DNA from: Muribaculaceae bacterium
GTDB taxonomy: Bacteria; Bacteroidota; Bacteroidia; Bacteroidales; Muribaculaceae
Length of the DNA stretch: 64,000 nucleotides
Assembly: GCA_017409345.1 (NCBI GenBank)
Contig: JAFQSX010000013.1
Span: 52,199 to 116,198 of the forward strand
Direction: 5' to 3'
Made by a program: the position numbers and the translations under genes
Notes under the pieces: model-generated
The model's input: the letters and a program-made list of their open reading frames with translations, nothing else
Databases searched by the model: none
What the model was told of the DNA's origin: nothing
Shown here: positions 1-7,954 of the stretch, piece after piece
Layout of the letters: the number at the start of each line of letters is the position of its first letter
How positions within the stretch are numbered: the stretch's first letter is position 1

Positions 1-523
1 CGGTTGAGAGAATAAATTGCCACAAACCGGCAGCACCGGCAGGTGATACTGCATTAGGGTTTAGCGCCGATTCAATGATAGGTAAATATTTTAATTCAAG
101 AGGCATATCCTCTTTGGATAGTGCTTCTTCAAATATTGGTTCATAATATAACCACATTCCCAGCATCTTTTCAACAAGAGGTTTGCGACGATTGCTAGTG
201 TACATTTCAATATATGACTTCACAACGTTGTTGTATGGCATTTCAATTGTAAAACCCATTTCATTTTGCAAGCGTTGCAAGCGTTGGATGTATAATTCAT
301 CGGTTGGAGTGGTGATTCCTTTTGATGATTCTTTTGGCTCGGCCAATTCGGTGTAGTTTTGGAGATACCAATTGTTTTGCATCTCTTCAATACTAGTTTC
401 AAAACTATTGGGTGGAACGATATTGTTGTCTTGAATAGTGTTGCGCAAATCGTTAATGGAAAGAGCCGATGCGCTTACTACGTTTAATGAAATAAATAAA
501 CTTAATACAAATTTTTTCATCAT
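1..523 (-). CDS. MltD-like lytic transglycosylase, N-terminal part (runs off the window)
   Basis: The gene begins at 523 (or at the adjacent ATG at 520) and its 3' end lies outside the window, leaving about 174 codons. The start MMKKFVLSLFISLNVVSASA is a signal peptide, so the product should be periplasmic or membrane-attached. Near residues 142-170 there is a clear lytic transglycosylase (SLT) start: ELKYLPIIESALNPNAVSP followed by GAAGLWQF, in which the E of IIES is the catalytic acid. Enzymes of this family cleave peptidoglycan glycan strands with formation of 1,6-anhydro-muramic acid. It is the last gene of the parA-parB-DUF5683 operon, an arrangement common in Bacteroidota. LysM domains would lie beyond the window edge and cannot be checked. 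Confidence 0.9.
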   Translation of the reverse strand, partial: MMKKFVLSLFISLNVVSASALSINDLRNTIQDNNIVPPNSFETSIEEMQNNWYLQNYTELAEPKESSKGITTPTDELYIQRLQRLQNEMGFTIEMPYNNVVKSYIEMYTSNRRKPLVEKMLGMWLYYEPIFEEALSKEDMPLELKYLPIIESALNPNAVSPAGAAGLWQFILST

Positions 524-542
524 AAATAATTAAGAGAGAGTT

Positions 543-1349
543 TTAAAAATTAATGGCCCACTGTACACCTACTGAAGGTAGAGGATCGTGTGAGTCTTTA
601 AATACGGCAGGAGAAACATCTATTGACAAGTCGGGCGATATGTCAAAGTGAGAAAGTGATGCATCAACATAAGCATCAATCATTGCAATAAAATATACAC
701 CTACCATTGATATTATACATAAGTCGCGATTGCGACGATAGAAATCTTTTCTAGATTTTAAGACTTTAGTGAGCCAAGCCTTGTCAAGACTGCTTTCTTG
801 TGTTGTGCTAGGAAAGAAGTCCATATAACTATTTGTAGAGGGGTCACTATCCATAATATCGCTATATGCAGTGGAATAATCTTTTAGCATTCCATTATTC
901 CACGTTGTTGCATAGGCTAGCCCCATATATCCACCCACAAGAATTGGTAATTTCCAATATCTACGATTGTAGATTTGTCCTAATCCTGGAAATAATGCCG
1001 ATAGCCAAACGGCTTTAGTGGGATTGGGGTTGAATGCGACTTCTCGTTCTTCCCATTCTTCTATTATAGAATCGGGGAAAGTTGCATTAATTGTAATGCT
1101 ATCGTCAATGATTGAATCTTGATAAATTGAGTCGGTTTCATCGTCGAAATCCATCATAGGATTAATCACAACCGAATCACGTAAAATCTCATTGTTTGCA
1201 CCTTTAGATGCATCTCTTTTTACGGGGAAACGCGATGTTTCGGAAAAAATGTTAAAAGTTGACAACAACACAAAAATTAATGTGCTGAATGCCACTTTTT
1301 TAGAAAATCTACTATTTTTACCCGTTTGTCGCTTTTGACTCGTTATCAT
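543..1349 (-). CDS. DUF5683 domain membrane protein
   Basis: This 268-residue protein has an N-terminal hydrophobic segment (about residues 18-36), an acidic low-complexity linker and then the conserved DUF5683 core near residues 105-165, with FNPNPTKAVWLSALFPGLGQ followed by IYNRRYWKLPI. The AxxxALFPGxGQxYN pattern is the family hallmark. Further hydrophobic stretches around residues 138-150 and 210-230 suggest a membrane protein. Its function is unknown. It lies between parB and a lytic transglycosylase gene, a neighbourhood seen across Bacteroidales, which hints at a cell-wall or cell-division role. That is inference from context only. Confidence 0.85.
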   Translation of the reverse strand: MITSQKRQTGKNSRFSKKVAFSTLIFVLLSTFNIFSETSRFPVKRDASKGANNEILRDSVVINPMMDFDDETDSIYQDSIIDDSITINATFPDSIIEEWEEREVAFNPNPTKAVWLSALFPGLGQIYNRRYWKLPILVGGYMGLAYATTWNNGMLKDYSTAYSDIMDSDPSTNSYMDFFPSTTQESSLDKAWLTKVLKSRKDFYRRNRDLCIISMVGVYFIAMIDAYVDASLSHFDISPDLSIDVSPAVFKDSHDPLPSVGVQWAINF

Positions 1350-1410
1350 TAATTAAATTATTGACCATCAATTAAATAATCCCGTAAAATGGTCAATTTT
1401 ATGGGAGAAT

Positions 1411-2307
1411 TTAATTGTCTTGAAGTTTTAACGCGTCAAAGATAGTAATTAATCTCTCAAGTTCATCCTCATTTTTGAAAGGAAATGTTATTTTTCCTTT
1501 ACCTTTGTTATCGCAAGAGAACTGAACTTGAGTTTTAAAGGTTTGGGAAAGGTGTTTCTTAAGAATATCAAAATCGTTAGAAGAGTATCTGCTTTTTGCC
1601 GATTTTGTATCAGTGTTTTTGTTTTCGGGTGTTGCTTGATTATAAGAACGAGCAAGTTCTTCAACTTTCCGCACTGATAGACCATTTTTGATGATCTCGT
1701 TATATAATTTTAGTTGAAGCGATGGTTTTTCAATTGAAAGTAGTGCTCTGGCATGTCCCATATCAACACGCTTGTCACGTAGCCCAAGTTGAACTTCGGC
1801 AGGAAGTTTAAGTAAACGCAAAAAATTGGCTATTGTGGCACGTTTTTTACCGATGCGTTCGCTCAATCGTTCTTGAGTGAGATTATATTGGTCAATAAGT
1901 TTCTTAAATGTAAGAGCGATTTCAATGGCATTGAGGTCTTCTCGTTGAATATTCTCAATCAAGGCCATTTCGGTTAGTTCTGTGTCATTGACAGTGCGAA
2001 TGTATGCAGGCACCGATGTCAATCCGGCACGTAAAGCAGCACGATAACGACGTTCTCCGGCAATGATTTGATAAGAGTCGGGGCCCATTTTTCGCAAAGA
2101 TAGTGGTTGGATTATTCCAAGTTCTTTGATTGAAGATGCCAACTCATCAAGAGCCTCTTCGTCGAATGTTGTACGAGGTTGGTCCGGGTTGGGAGAGATT
2201 TGAGAAAGTGCAATATCGTTGATGGCCGATGAACCACGAGCGGGAACATCGTCCATTGAAATTAGTGAGTCTAGGCCTCTTCCGAGAGCATTGCGTTTTA
2301 CTGCCAT
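1411..2307 (-). CDS. parB: ParB/Spo0J chromosome partitioning protein
   Basis: ParB is the CTPase that binds parS sites, spreads on DNA and recruits the segregation ATPase ParA. The 298 residues show the family layout: the start RNALGRGLDSLI, a ParB N-terminal domain (about residues 32-115) with NPDQPR and the CTP-binding GERRYRA motif, a helix-turn-helix DNA-binding region (about residues 140-170, TQERLSERIGKKRATI) and a C-terminal dimerisation region ending at 298. It follows parA after a 31-base gap in the same operon. I saw no clear parS 16-mer in the window. Length and motifs are normal for a chromosomal ParB. Confidence 0.96.
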   Translation of the reverse strand: MAVKRNALGRGLDSLISMDDVPARGSSAINDIALSQISPNPDQPRTTFDEEALDELASSIKELGIIQPLSLRKMGPDSYQIIAGERRYRAALRAGLTSVPAYIRTVNDTELTEMALIENIQREDLNAIEIALTFKKLIDQYNLTQERLSERIGKKRATIANFLRLLKLPAEVQLGLRDKRVDMGHARALLSIEKPSLQLKLYNEIIKNGLSVRKVEELARSYNQATPENKNTDTKSAKSRYSSNDFDILKKHLSQTFKTQVQFSCDNKGKGKITFPFKNEDELERLITIFDALKLQDN

Positions 2308-2338
2308 AATGAGTTAAATTGTATTAGTTATTAAGAGT

Positions 2339-3112
2339 TTAAGAATGTTTCTTGTGCTTGGCTATAATTTCTTTGGCAAGCATAATGTGACTAGTTGCCC
2401 CACGGCTTGAGGGATCATAAATTATAGCTGGAAGACCATGACTAGGTGCTTCACTTAAACGAATATTTCGAGGAATGACAGTGTTGAATACCATATCGCC
2501 AAAATGTCCTTTTAGTTCCTCGTATATTTGGTTGGCAAGGCGTAAACGAGCATCGTACATTGTCAATAAGAACCCTTCGATTTCAAGTGATGGATTAAGT
2601 TTTGACTTGATGATGCGTATTGTGTTAAGTAATTTGCTGATACCTTCAAGAGCAAAATATTCGGCTTGAACGGGAATAATTACTGAATCAGCAGCAGTTA
2701 ATGCATTTACAGTAATAAGTCCCAATGAAGGGGAGCAGTCTATTATAATATAGTCATATTGGTCTCTTACTGATTCTAATAATTGAGCCAATACTTTTTC
2801 TCTATTTTCTTTATTTACGAGTTCAAGTTCGGCTCCGGCAAGGTCAATGCGAGACCCTACTAGGTCAAGTCCTTTTACACAAGTTTCAATTTGAGAACCA
2901 TTTATTGGGTATTCATCTACAAGACATTCGTAGATGGATGAAGTCATTGATTTTGGGTCAATCCCGTATCCTGATGTTGCGTTTGCTTGGGGGTCGGCGT
3001 CTATAATTAGTACGCGTTTGCCTTCATTGGCGAGTGATGCCGATAAGTTTATGGTTGTGGTGGTTTTTCCTACTCCACCTTTTTGGTTTGCTATTGCAAT
3101 GATTTTACTCAT
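2339..3112 (-). CDS. parA: ParA/Soj chromosome partitioning ATPase
   Basis: This 257-residue deviant-Walker ATPase has the ParA signature KGGVGKTTTTINLSAS near residues 10-25, the A' motif DADPQANATSGYG near residue 40 and the Walker B-like IIIDCSPSLGL near residue 122. It hydrolyses ATP to move ParB-parS complexes and helps segregate replication origins. It is the first gene of the minus-strand operon parA-parB-DUF5683-MltD. Upstream on the minus strand there is a weak -7 box (TTACTTTG, 3141-3148) without a convincing -33. The short length with no N-terminal DNA-binding domain fits the chromosomal Soj type rather than a plasmid type Ia ParA. Confidence 0.97.
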   Translation of the reverse strand: MSKIIAIANQKGGVGKTTTTINLSASLANEGKRVLIIDADPQANATSGYGIDPKSMTSSIYECLVDEYPINGSQIETCVKGLDLVGSRIDLAGAELELVNKENREKVLAQLLESVRDQYDYIIIDCSPSLGLITVNALTAADSVIIPVQAEYFALEGISKLLNTIRIIKSKLNPSLEIEGFLLTMYDARLRLANQIYEELKGHFGDMVFNTVIPRNIRLSEAPSHGLPAIIYDPSSRGATSHIMLAKEIIAKHKKHS

Positions 3113-3328
3113 ATTTTCAAAATGATATAGTTTCGCAATGCAAAGTAATTACTTTTTTTTAACAAGAGTGTTTAATAATAAAAGCAAAATGCATGAATTG
3201 TTGATAACTGACGATAATTGTTGATAACTATGGTTCTATAGGTATTTTGACAAAAAATAAAGCAGGGGACAATTTTTGCCAATTAGTATATCAAAATGTG
3301 TTTTTTGTATATTCTAAATATGGAAAAT

Positions 3329-3359
3329 GTTGTTAATTGGACTCTATTCAGTATATTTG
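3329..3359 (+). promoter_or_regulatory. Bacteroidota-type promoter for the VTC operon
   Basis: The -33 element GTTG (3329-3332) and the -7 box TATATTTG (3352-3359) are separated by 19 bases, the spacing expected for the Bacteroidota housekeeping sigma factor. Transcription would start near 3366, giving a leader of about 40 bases before the ATG at 3406. Confidence 0.6.
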
Positions 3360-3405
3360 TATAAAATAAGCGCATTTACCTAAATGTTTTAACCTAAATG
3401 TTATC

Positions 3406-4149
3406 ATGAAAGAACTGCTATTGGGCTTTGACCCAATTTCATTAGATGAAATGAGTGGCATAAAACTGATGAATCGTACCGACACGAAGTTTATCACTAC
3501 ATTGGCACGATTAGAAGAACTTTTGGTTAAGGCTCAAGAACAATATTGGATACAAGATATTGATGGAAATCGTAATATGCCTTATTTTACCAGATATTTT
3601 GATACTCCCGAGTGTCACATGTATGTGATGCATCAAAATGGAAAGAAAACACGACAAAAAGTGCGTATTCGTAGTTATGAAAGTTCGGGATTGGCATTTA
3701 TAGAAGTCAAAAATAAAAATAATCATGGGCGTACGAAGAAAAAGCGCATCTCGCTTGAGAACAGAGATGTTGAACGTGAATTATACCATGATTTTTTGTG
3801 TCAACATTTAACCTATAATCCCAATAGATTAGTTACTCAAATAGAGAATAATTTTAATCGCATTACACTTGTAAATAAGCAAAAGACAGAGCGACTAACA
3901 ATAGATACCGGATTGCAATTTAACAACATTGTTACAGGAAATAATATGTCACTAGATAATCTTGTAATTATTGAGTTAAAACGTGATGGGAATGTATATT
4001 CACCTATTCGTGATATTATGCGCGATTTGCATATTCATCCACAAGGTTTTAGTAAATATTGCATGGGGATGGCATTGACCAATGAGGCTCTTAAACGCAA
4101 TCGTTTTAAAGAACGATTGTTGTTGCTTGAAAAAATGAAAATAATATAA
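3406..4149 (+). CDS. VTC-domain protein, polyphosphate polymerase-like
   Basis: This 247-residue protein matches the VTC catalytic domain, a tunnel-fold (CYTH-like) domain that in yeast Vtc4 makes polyphosphate from ATP. Visible are the N-terminal MNRTDTKFI (basic residue in the tunnel), RYFDTPE, the basic strand RQKVRIRSYE, FIEVKNKNNHGRTKKKR and the late acidic strand IELKRDG, which correspond to the alternating charged strands lining such tunnels. It is followed after 24 bases by a DUF4956 membrane protein and then by a DUF2490 protein, a recurring Bacteroidota trio. Polyphosphate synthesis here is inferred from the family. Other tunnel-fold triphosphatase activities are possible. Confidence 0.82.
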   Translation: MKELLLGFDPISLDEMSGIKLMNRTDTKFITTLARLEELLVKAQEQYWIQDIDGNRNMPYFTRYFDTPECHMYVMHQNGKKTRQKVRIRSYESSGLAFIEVKNKNNHGRTKKKRISLENRDVERELYHDFLCQHLTYNPNRLVTQIENNFNRITLVNKQKTERLTIDTGLQFNNIVTGNNMSLDNLVIIELKRDGNVYSPIRDIMRDLHIHPQGFSKYCMGMALTNEALKRNRFKERLLLLEKMKII

Positions 4150-4173
4150 AAATTAACTCTTAATAAAAAATTA

Positions 4174-4908
4174 ATGGAAGAACTAGAACAAATTATGTCA
4201 GGTGATACGATCGCAGCGGTGCAAACATCGATGGAGAGTATTATGATAATGGGTACACCACTAGTAAATGTTTCTGACTTTTGGTTTTTGATTATCCGTT
4301 GTCTGTTTAATACTGCAATAGTGTGGTTTATTATTCATTTCTTGTATTATAAGAAGAGCCAACGTCGTGACTATTATTTTACATTTATGCTCATAAGTTT
4401 GAGTATTTTCTTTTTGATATACTTGCTTGGCAGTGTAAAGATTAAAATAGGTTTCGCATTAGGTCTATTTGCGATATTTGGAATCATTCGTTATCGAACG
4501 GAATCAATGCCTGTGCGAGAAATGACTTATTTATTTGTGATTATTGCAATATCGGTAATAAATGCGCTTGCCGGTCCGGTTAGTTTCTTGGAATTAGTAG
4601 CAACAAATATTATCTTTGCCCTTGTTATATGGCTTTGTGAAGGAAACAAGTGGATTAAGCACACGGCATGCAAATTGGTCCAATATGATAAGATAAATCT
4701 TGTGACCCCTGATAAATATGATGAAATGGTGGCAGATTTAAAAAAACGTCTTGGATTGGATATTGTTAAAGTTGAAATTGGTGCAGTCGATTTCCTTCGT
4801 GACATGGCTGTATTAAAGGTTTATTATAAACCACAAAACGATGATGTAAACACTATTGATGGTATAATCAAATTAAATAAAGAACAATGGGCACAAAAAG
4901 ATTCATAA
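4174..4908 (+). CDS. DUF4956 membrane protein
   Basis: The product is a 244-residue integral membrane protein. Hydrophobic helices are apparent at about residues 30-53, 65-86, 90-108, 118-135 and 138-155, with a cytosolic C-terminal domain (about residues 160-244). The glycine-rich GFALGLFAIFGIIRYRTESM between the helices is the DUF4956 hallmark. The function is not established. The family is found next to VTC-domain polymerases, as here, so a role in anchoring or exporting the polymer made by the neighbour is a reasonable guess. The 3' end overlaps the next gene by 22 bases, suggesting translational coupling. Confidence 0.8.
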   Translation: MEELEQIMSGDTIAAVQTSMESIMIMGTPLVNVSDFWFLIIRCLFNTAIVWFIIHFLYYKKSQRRDYYFTFMLISLSIFFLIYLLGSVKIKIGFALGLFAIFGIIRYRTESMPVREMTYLFVIIAISVINALAGPVSFLELVATNIIFALVIWLCEGNKWIKHTACKLVQYDKINLVTPDKYDEMVADLKKRLGLDIVKVEIGAVDFLRDMAVLKVYYKPQNDDVNTIDGIIKLNKEQWAQKDS

Positions 4909-5705
4909 TTGCAAGTTTATTAAGTATTGCAATTTCATTGCCTTCAATGGCGCAAATCGATGATGATATTAGCAACTTCGGTGTGTGGACATCTATTGGT
5001 GTTGAAAAGAAAATATCTAAAAAATGGGGAGTGGAATTCGAGGGCGAATTTCGCACTGCCGATGCCTTAAACGAAGTATCTCGTTATTCATTAGGCATTT
5101 CTACCGATTATAAATTGACTTCTTGGTTGAAAGCCGATGCGGGATATGTGTTTTTGAGAGATCATAATCTTAAGAGTTTTAGAGAAGATCCTATTGCCGA
5201 AGAAGATGAAGGTTGGGTAATACAACAAGGTGAATTGACCGATGCTTATTGGACTTCACGACATCGCTTCAATGTATCTTTAGTTGGGAATGTTAAACTA
5301 GACCGTTTTAAAATTTCGCTTCGTGAGCGTTGGCAATATACATATCGTCAAGAAACATCCAAATATGAAACCGATTATGTCTTCTATGATTCGGAATCAA
5401 CCTTACCCAGTGTTGATGGCCCAACAGAGAAAACCGTTAAAAGTAAAGGCTCAAATGTTCTCCGCTCGCGTTTGCAAGTCGCTTATGATATAAAATCGGT
5501 GCCATTCGAGCCCTATGCTTCTGTTGAATTATATAATGATTTTGACGGCTTTAAAATAAAGAAAACTCGCTACACCATTGGTGGTGATTATAAAATAGCA
5601 AAAAAACACTCAATCGGATTATATTATCGCTATCAAGATTTTTCGGGAAGTGATGAAGGTGAAAGTACTCACATTCTTGGAGTAGGATATAAATTCAAAT
5701 TTTAG
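4887..5705 (+). CDS. DUF2490 outer-membrane beta-barrel protein
   Basis: The 272 residues begin with a signal peptide (MGTKRFIIASLLSIAISLPS then MAQ), followed by alternating hydrophobic strands and a terminal phenylalanine (YKFKF), as expected of an outer-membrane barrel. The order of elements (WTSIGVEKKISKKWGVEFEG, RYSLGISTDYKLTSWLKADAG, RHRFNVSL) fits DUF2490. It starts inside the upstream DUF4956 gene. The role is unknown. The three-gene arrangement suggests a link between inner-membrane VTC/DUF4956 activity and the cell surface. A terminator-like hairpin follows. Confidence 0.75.
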   Translation: MGTKRFIIASLLSIAISLPSMAQIDDDISNFGVWTSIGVEKKISKKWGVEFEGEFRTADALNEVSRYSLGISTDYKLTSWLKADAGYVFLRDHNLKSFREDPIAEEDEGWVIQQGELTDAYWTSRHRFNVSLVGNVKLDRFKISLRERWQYTYRQETSKYETDYVFYDSESTLPSVDGPTEKTVKSKGSNVLRSRLQVAYDIKSVPFEPYASVELYNDFDGFKIKKTRYTIGGDYKIAKKHSIGLYYRYQDFSGSDEGESTHILGVGYKFKF

Positions 5706-5740
5706 GAAGTAACAACACTTCATAATGTAAAGAACTATTT

Positions 5741-5773
5741 GAAATGGGCTTAACCTATGGTTGGGCTCATTTC
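5741..5773 (+). terminator. Hairpin after the VTC operon
   Basis: A 15-bp stem (GAAATGGGCTTAACC with its partner GGTTGGGCTCATTTC, three G-T wobbles) closes on a TAT loop. Only a short, interrupted T tract follows, so termination efficiency is uncertain. Confidence 0.6.
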
Positions 5774-5793
5774 TTATTATGAAATAAATTGCC

Positions 5794-5801
5794 TAACTTT
5801 G
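5794..5801 (+). promoter_or_regulatory. -7 box of surE
   Basis: TAACTTTG matches the TAnnTTTG box 21 bases before the surE start codon at 5823. No good TTG is seen at the expected distance upstream. Confidence 0.5.
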
Positions 5802-5822
5802 TAGAAAATAAAAATTATAAAT

Positions 5823-6587
5823 ATGGCAAACGATAAACCACTAATATTGATAACCAACGATGATGGTATTAATGCACGAGGTATTTTTTATTTAGCCGAT
5901 GCTGTTAAAGAAATGGGAGAAGTGTATATTGTGGCTCCAGATGAACATCAATCGGGACAATCATCGGCAATGTCAATCAACAAGCCATTGCGCATTACCA
6001 CGCATCCTGATTATAATGGAATAAAAGTATATTCGGTAAATGGAACACCTGTCGATTGTGTGAAATTGGCATTACATACCATTGTCCCACGTCGTCCCGA
6101 TTTGTTGCTTTCGGGTATTAACCACGGTAGTAATGCCGGTAATAATATCATTTATTCGGGAACAATGGGGGCTGCACTTGAAACGTGTATGCTTGGTATC
6201 CCATCAATAGGATATTCCTATTTGAGCCATTCTCCCGAAGCCGATTTCTCTAATACTTTGCCATTCTTGAAATCAATAACAAGCCAAGTAATTGAACAAG
6301 GATTGCCACAAGATATATGTCTCAATATTAATTTCCCAAAAGGGGAAATTAAAGGTGCTAAAGTAGTGAGAGCCGCCAAGGGCTTTTGGACTGAAGAATA
6401 CGCCGAATATACCGACCCTATGGGTAAACCTTTCTATTGGCTAACCGGAAGATTTCAAAACATAGAACCTAATGCTCCCGACACCGACTATTACTGGCTA
6501 GATAGAGGCTACGCATCAATAGTTCCATCACGCCCCGACCAATCGGCCATTGATATTATAGAAGAATTAAAAACTCAATTTGAATAA
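5823..6587 (+). CDS. surE: 5'/3'-nucleotidase SurE
   Basis: SurE is a metal-dependent phosphatase that removes 5' or 3' phosphates from nucleoside monophosphates and can act on short polyphosphate. The 254-residue protein carries the N-terminal ITNDDG motif (metal ligands D13 and D14), a conserved serine in GQSSAMS near residue 43, and the metal-binding asparagine in SGINHGSNAG near residue 98. Length and motif order match the family. It stands alone, with its own -7 box, and converges on the acetyltransferase gene. A dispersed repeat fills the gap between the two 3' ends. Following a putative polyphosphate operon may be coincidence. Confidence 0.95.
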   Translation: MANDKPLILITNDDGINARGIFYLADAVKEMGEVYIVAPDEHQSGQSSAMSINKPLRITTHPDYNGIKVYSVNGTPVDCVKLALHTIVPRRPDLLLSGINHGSNAGNNIIYSGTMGAALETCMLGIPSIGYSYLSHSPEADFSNTLPFLKSITSQVIEQGLPQDICLNINFPKGEIKGAKVVRAAKGFWTEEYAEYTDPMGKPFYWLTGRFQNIEPNAPDTDYYWLDRGYASIVPSRPDQSAIDIIEELKTQFE

Positions 6588-6621
6588 TAAGAAAGAGAAG
6601 GGAGAGAAGAAAACTATATCA

Positions 6622-6690
6622 ATAATGCATTATGAACCCCGAAGGGCTCAATGAGGCTTGACCGAGTTAATTGAGCATTGTGCATTATAA
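6622..6690. repeat. Dispersed 3'-end repeat, copy A
   Basis: TAATGCATTATG is followed by the conserved core CCCCGAAGGGCTC, GAGGCTTGACCGAGTTAATT, and ends in GCATTATAATG. The core recurs at 10738-10790 (inverted), 21150-21185 (inverted, diverged) and 62646-62681. The copy lies between the convergent ends of surE and the acetyltransferase gene and supplies the latter's stop codon. CCC-CGAA-GGG can form a small hairpin. Confidence 0.8.
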
Positions 6691-7167
6691 TGTGAGTTGC
6701 ATATCGACCACATCTAGCACTTGTCCACACTTTTCGCCCACTTGCTCAAAGTGTGATACCTTTTTGAATCCTAAGCGATGATGCATTTTGATGCTCACTT
6801 CATTATTGGCAGTGATGCATGCAATTAATACTCTAAACCCCATTTTACGACAATCTTTGATGAGGCGATTCATTAATTTGGTGCCGATTCCTTTGTGGAA
6901 ATATTTGGGGTCGAGGTATATTGTCGTTTCTAGAGTGTTGTGATAAGCTGCCCGTTCTTTCCATGGATGAGCGTAGCAGTAGCCTGCAATCTCACCATCT
7001 TCTTCCCACACGAGATAGGGGCAATGTGTCGAAATATCCTCAATGCGCATGCGCATCTGCTCCTCGCTCAACGGCTCCATTTCAAACGAAATAGTAGTAT
7101 TGAGAATATATTCATTATATATCTCAACAATCGCTCTCGCATCACTTGCTCTTACTTTGCGAATCAT
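6685..7167 (-). CDS. GNAT acetyltransferase, phosphinothricin/methionine-sulfoximine type
   Basis: This 160-residue protein has the full GNAT fold: IRKVRASDARAIVEIYNEYI at the start, TTISFEMEPLSEEQM, then YLVWEEDGEIAGYCYAHPWK and the acetyl-CoA pyrophosphate loop near residue 93, FHKGIGTKLM. The pattern NxYI...TTISFE and the late ANNEVSIKMHHRLGFKKVSHF are typical of the PAT/Bar and YncA-like branch, which acetylates small amines such as methionine sulfoximine. The substrate cannot be read from sequence. It is the last gene of the Smr-EFR1-GNAT operon, 6 bases after the gene before it, and its stop codon falls in dispersed repeat A. Confidence 0.85.
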   Translation of the reverse strand: MIRKVRASDARAIVEIYNEYILNTTISFEMEPLSEEQMRMRIEDISTHCPYLVWEEDGEIAGYCYAHPWKERAAYHNTLETTIYLDPKYFHKGIGTKLMNRLIKDCRKMGFRVLIACITANNEVSIKMHHRLGFKKVSHFEQVGEKCGQVLDVVDMQLTL

Positions 7168-7170
7168 CGT

Positions 7171-7190
7171 GAATTATGCATTATGAATTA
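7171..7190. repeat. Edge sequence of the dispersed repeat family
   Basis: GAATTATGCATTATGAATTA matches the edge module that occurs twice in 62620-62780 (18 identical bases) and borders copies A and B. It covers the last codons and stop of the ferredoxin gene and the start region of the acetyltransferase gene, so the C-terminal LIHNA of the former may be repeat-derived. Confidence 0.55.
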
Positions 7191-7950
7191 ATGTATTGTA
7201 TTGACCTTTGCCTTGGGTTGCTTTGCCGTAGGCGATGGCTTGGGATGGGCAGAGGTGGTAGCAACGAAGGCATAGGGCGCAGTGGTTGCTCCATTGAGGG
7301 TGCCCATTGTGCATTGTTATATTATTGAGGGGGCAAGCTTTGGCGCATTTGCCACAACTGATACATTTGTTTGTGGCGAGGAATGGTCGGGGCGACATGC
7401 AATATCGTTTGAAATAGGGGTAGATGATTGCAGTTTTTACCCAAGCCCAACTGCCGCGCACCACATCGTCGCTATTGTCGCTTGAAGTGATTTTTGATGC
7501 AATCTCGGCTATGCGAGCAGGGGAATCGGCGAGTTTTTGTTGCTCCAATTCTTTGCTATCTACATCAAACCCTTTCATCAACGTGTAGGTGTTGGGCATT
7601 GTTACCGAATAGGCACTTTGTGCATACCAGCCACGACTGCTGATGAGTTTGCGCCAATGTTTATGGGCATTTCCTATATCATCACCACAAGTACAAACCA
7701 TAAAGTGAGAATTGTTGTACCCAATGTTGAGTGGAGCCGATTTGATAAACGCCACTACGATAGGTGGCACACCCCATGAGTAGATGGGGAATACCCAAAT
7801 GAAACGTTTGTCCTTGCTCATGTCGCAATTAAATGATGAGGGCGAAATGAGCGATTCGCCTTGCAACTCAATAACTTGTTCGTTGAGTATTTTCGCAAGC
7901 TCGTGAGCTACATAGCGGCTGTTGCCAGTGCCTGAGAAACAAAGTATCAT
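7174..7950 (-). CDS. EFR1-type protein: flavodoxin domain plus two [4Fe-4S] clusters
   Basis: The N-terminal half (residues 1-150) is flavodoxin-like, with FSGTGNSRYVAHELAKIL as the FMN phosphate-binding loop. The C-terminal quarter carries two ferredoxin motifs: CISCGKCAKACPLNNI (about residues 195-210) and CALCLRCYHLCPSQAI (about residues 222-237). This is the fusion called EFR1-family ferrodoxin, presumed to shuttle electrons in anaerobes. Its partner is not known. It sits 4 bases after the Smr gene and 6 bases before the GNAT gene, apparently in one operon. The last residues are encoded within a dispersed repeat edge. Confidence 0.9.
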   Translation of the reverse strand: MILCFSGTGNSRYVAHELAKILNEQVIELQGESLISPSSFNCDMSKDKRFIWVFPIYSWGVPPIVVAFIKSAPLNIGYNNSHFMVCTCGDDIGNAHKHWRKLISSRGWYAQSAYSVTMPNTYTLMKGFDVDSKELEQQKLADSPARIAEIASKITSSDNSDDVVRGSWAWVKTAIIYPYFKRYCMSPRPFLATNKCISCGKCAKACPLNNITMHNGHPQWSNHCALCLRCYHLCPSQAIAYGKATQGKGQYNTLIHNA

Positions 7951-7954
7951 CTTA

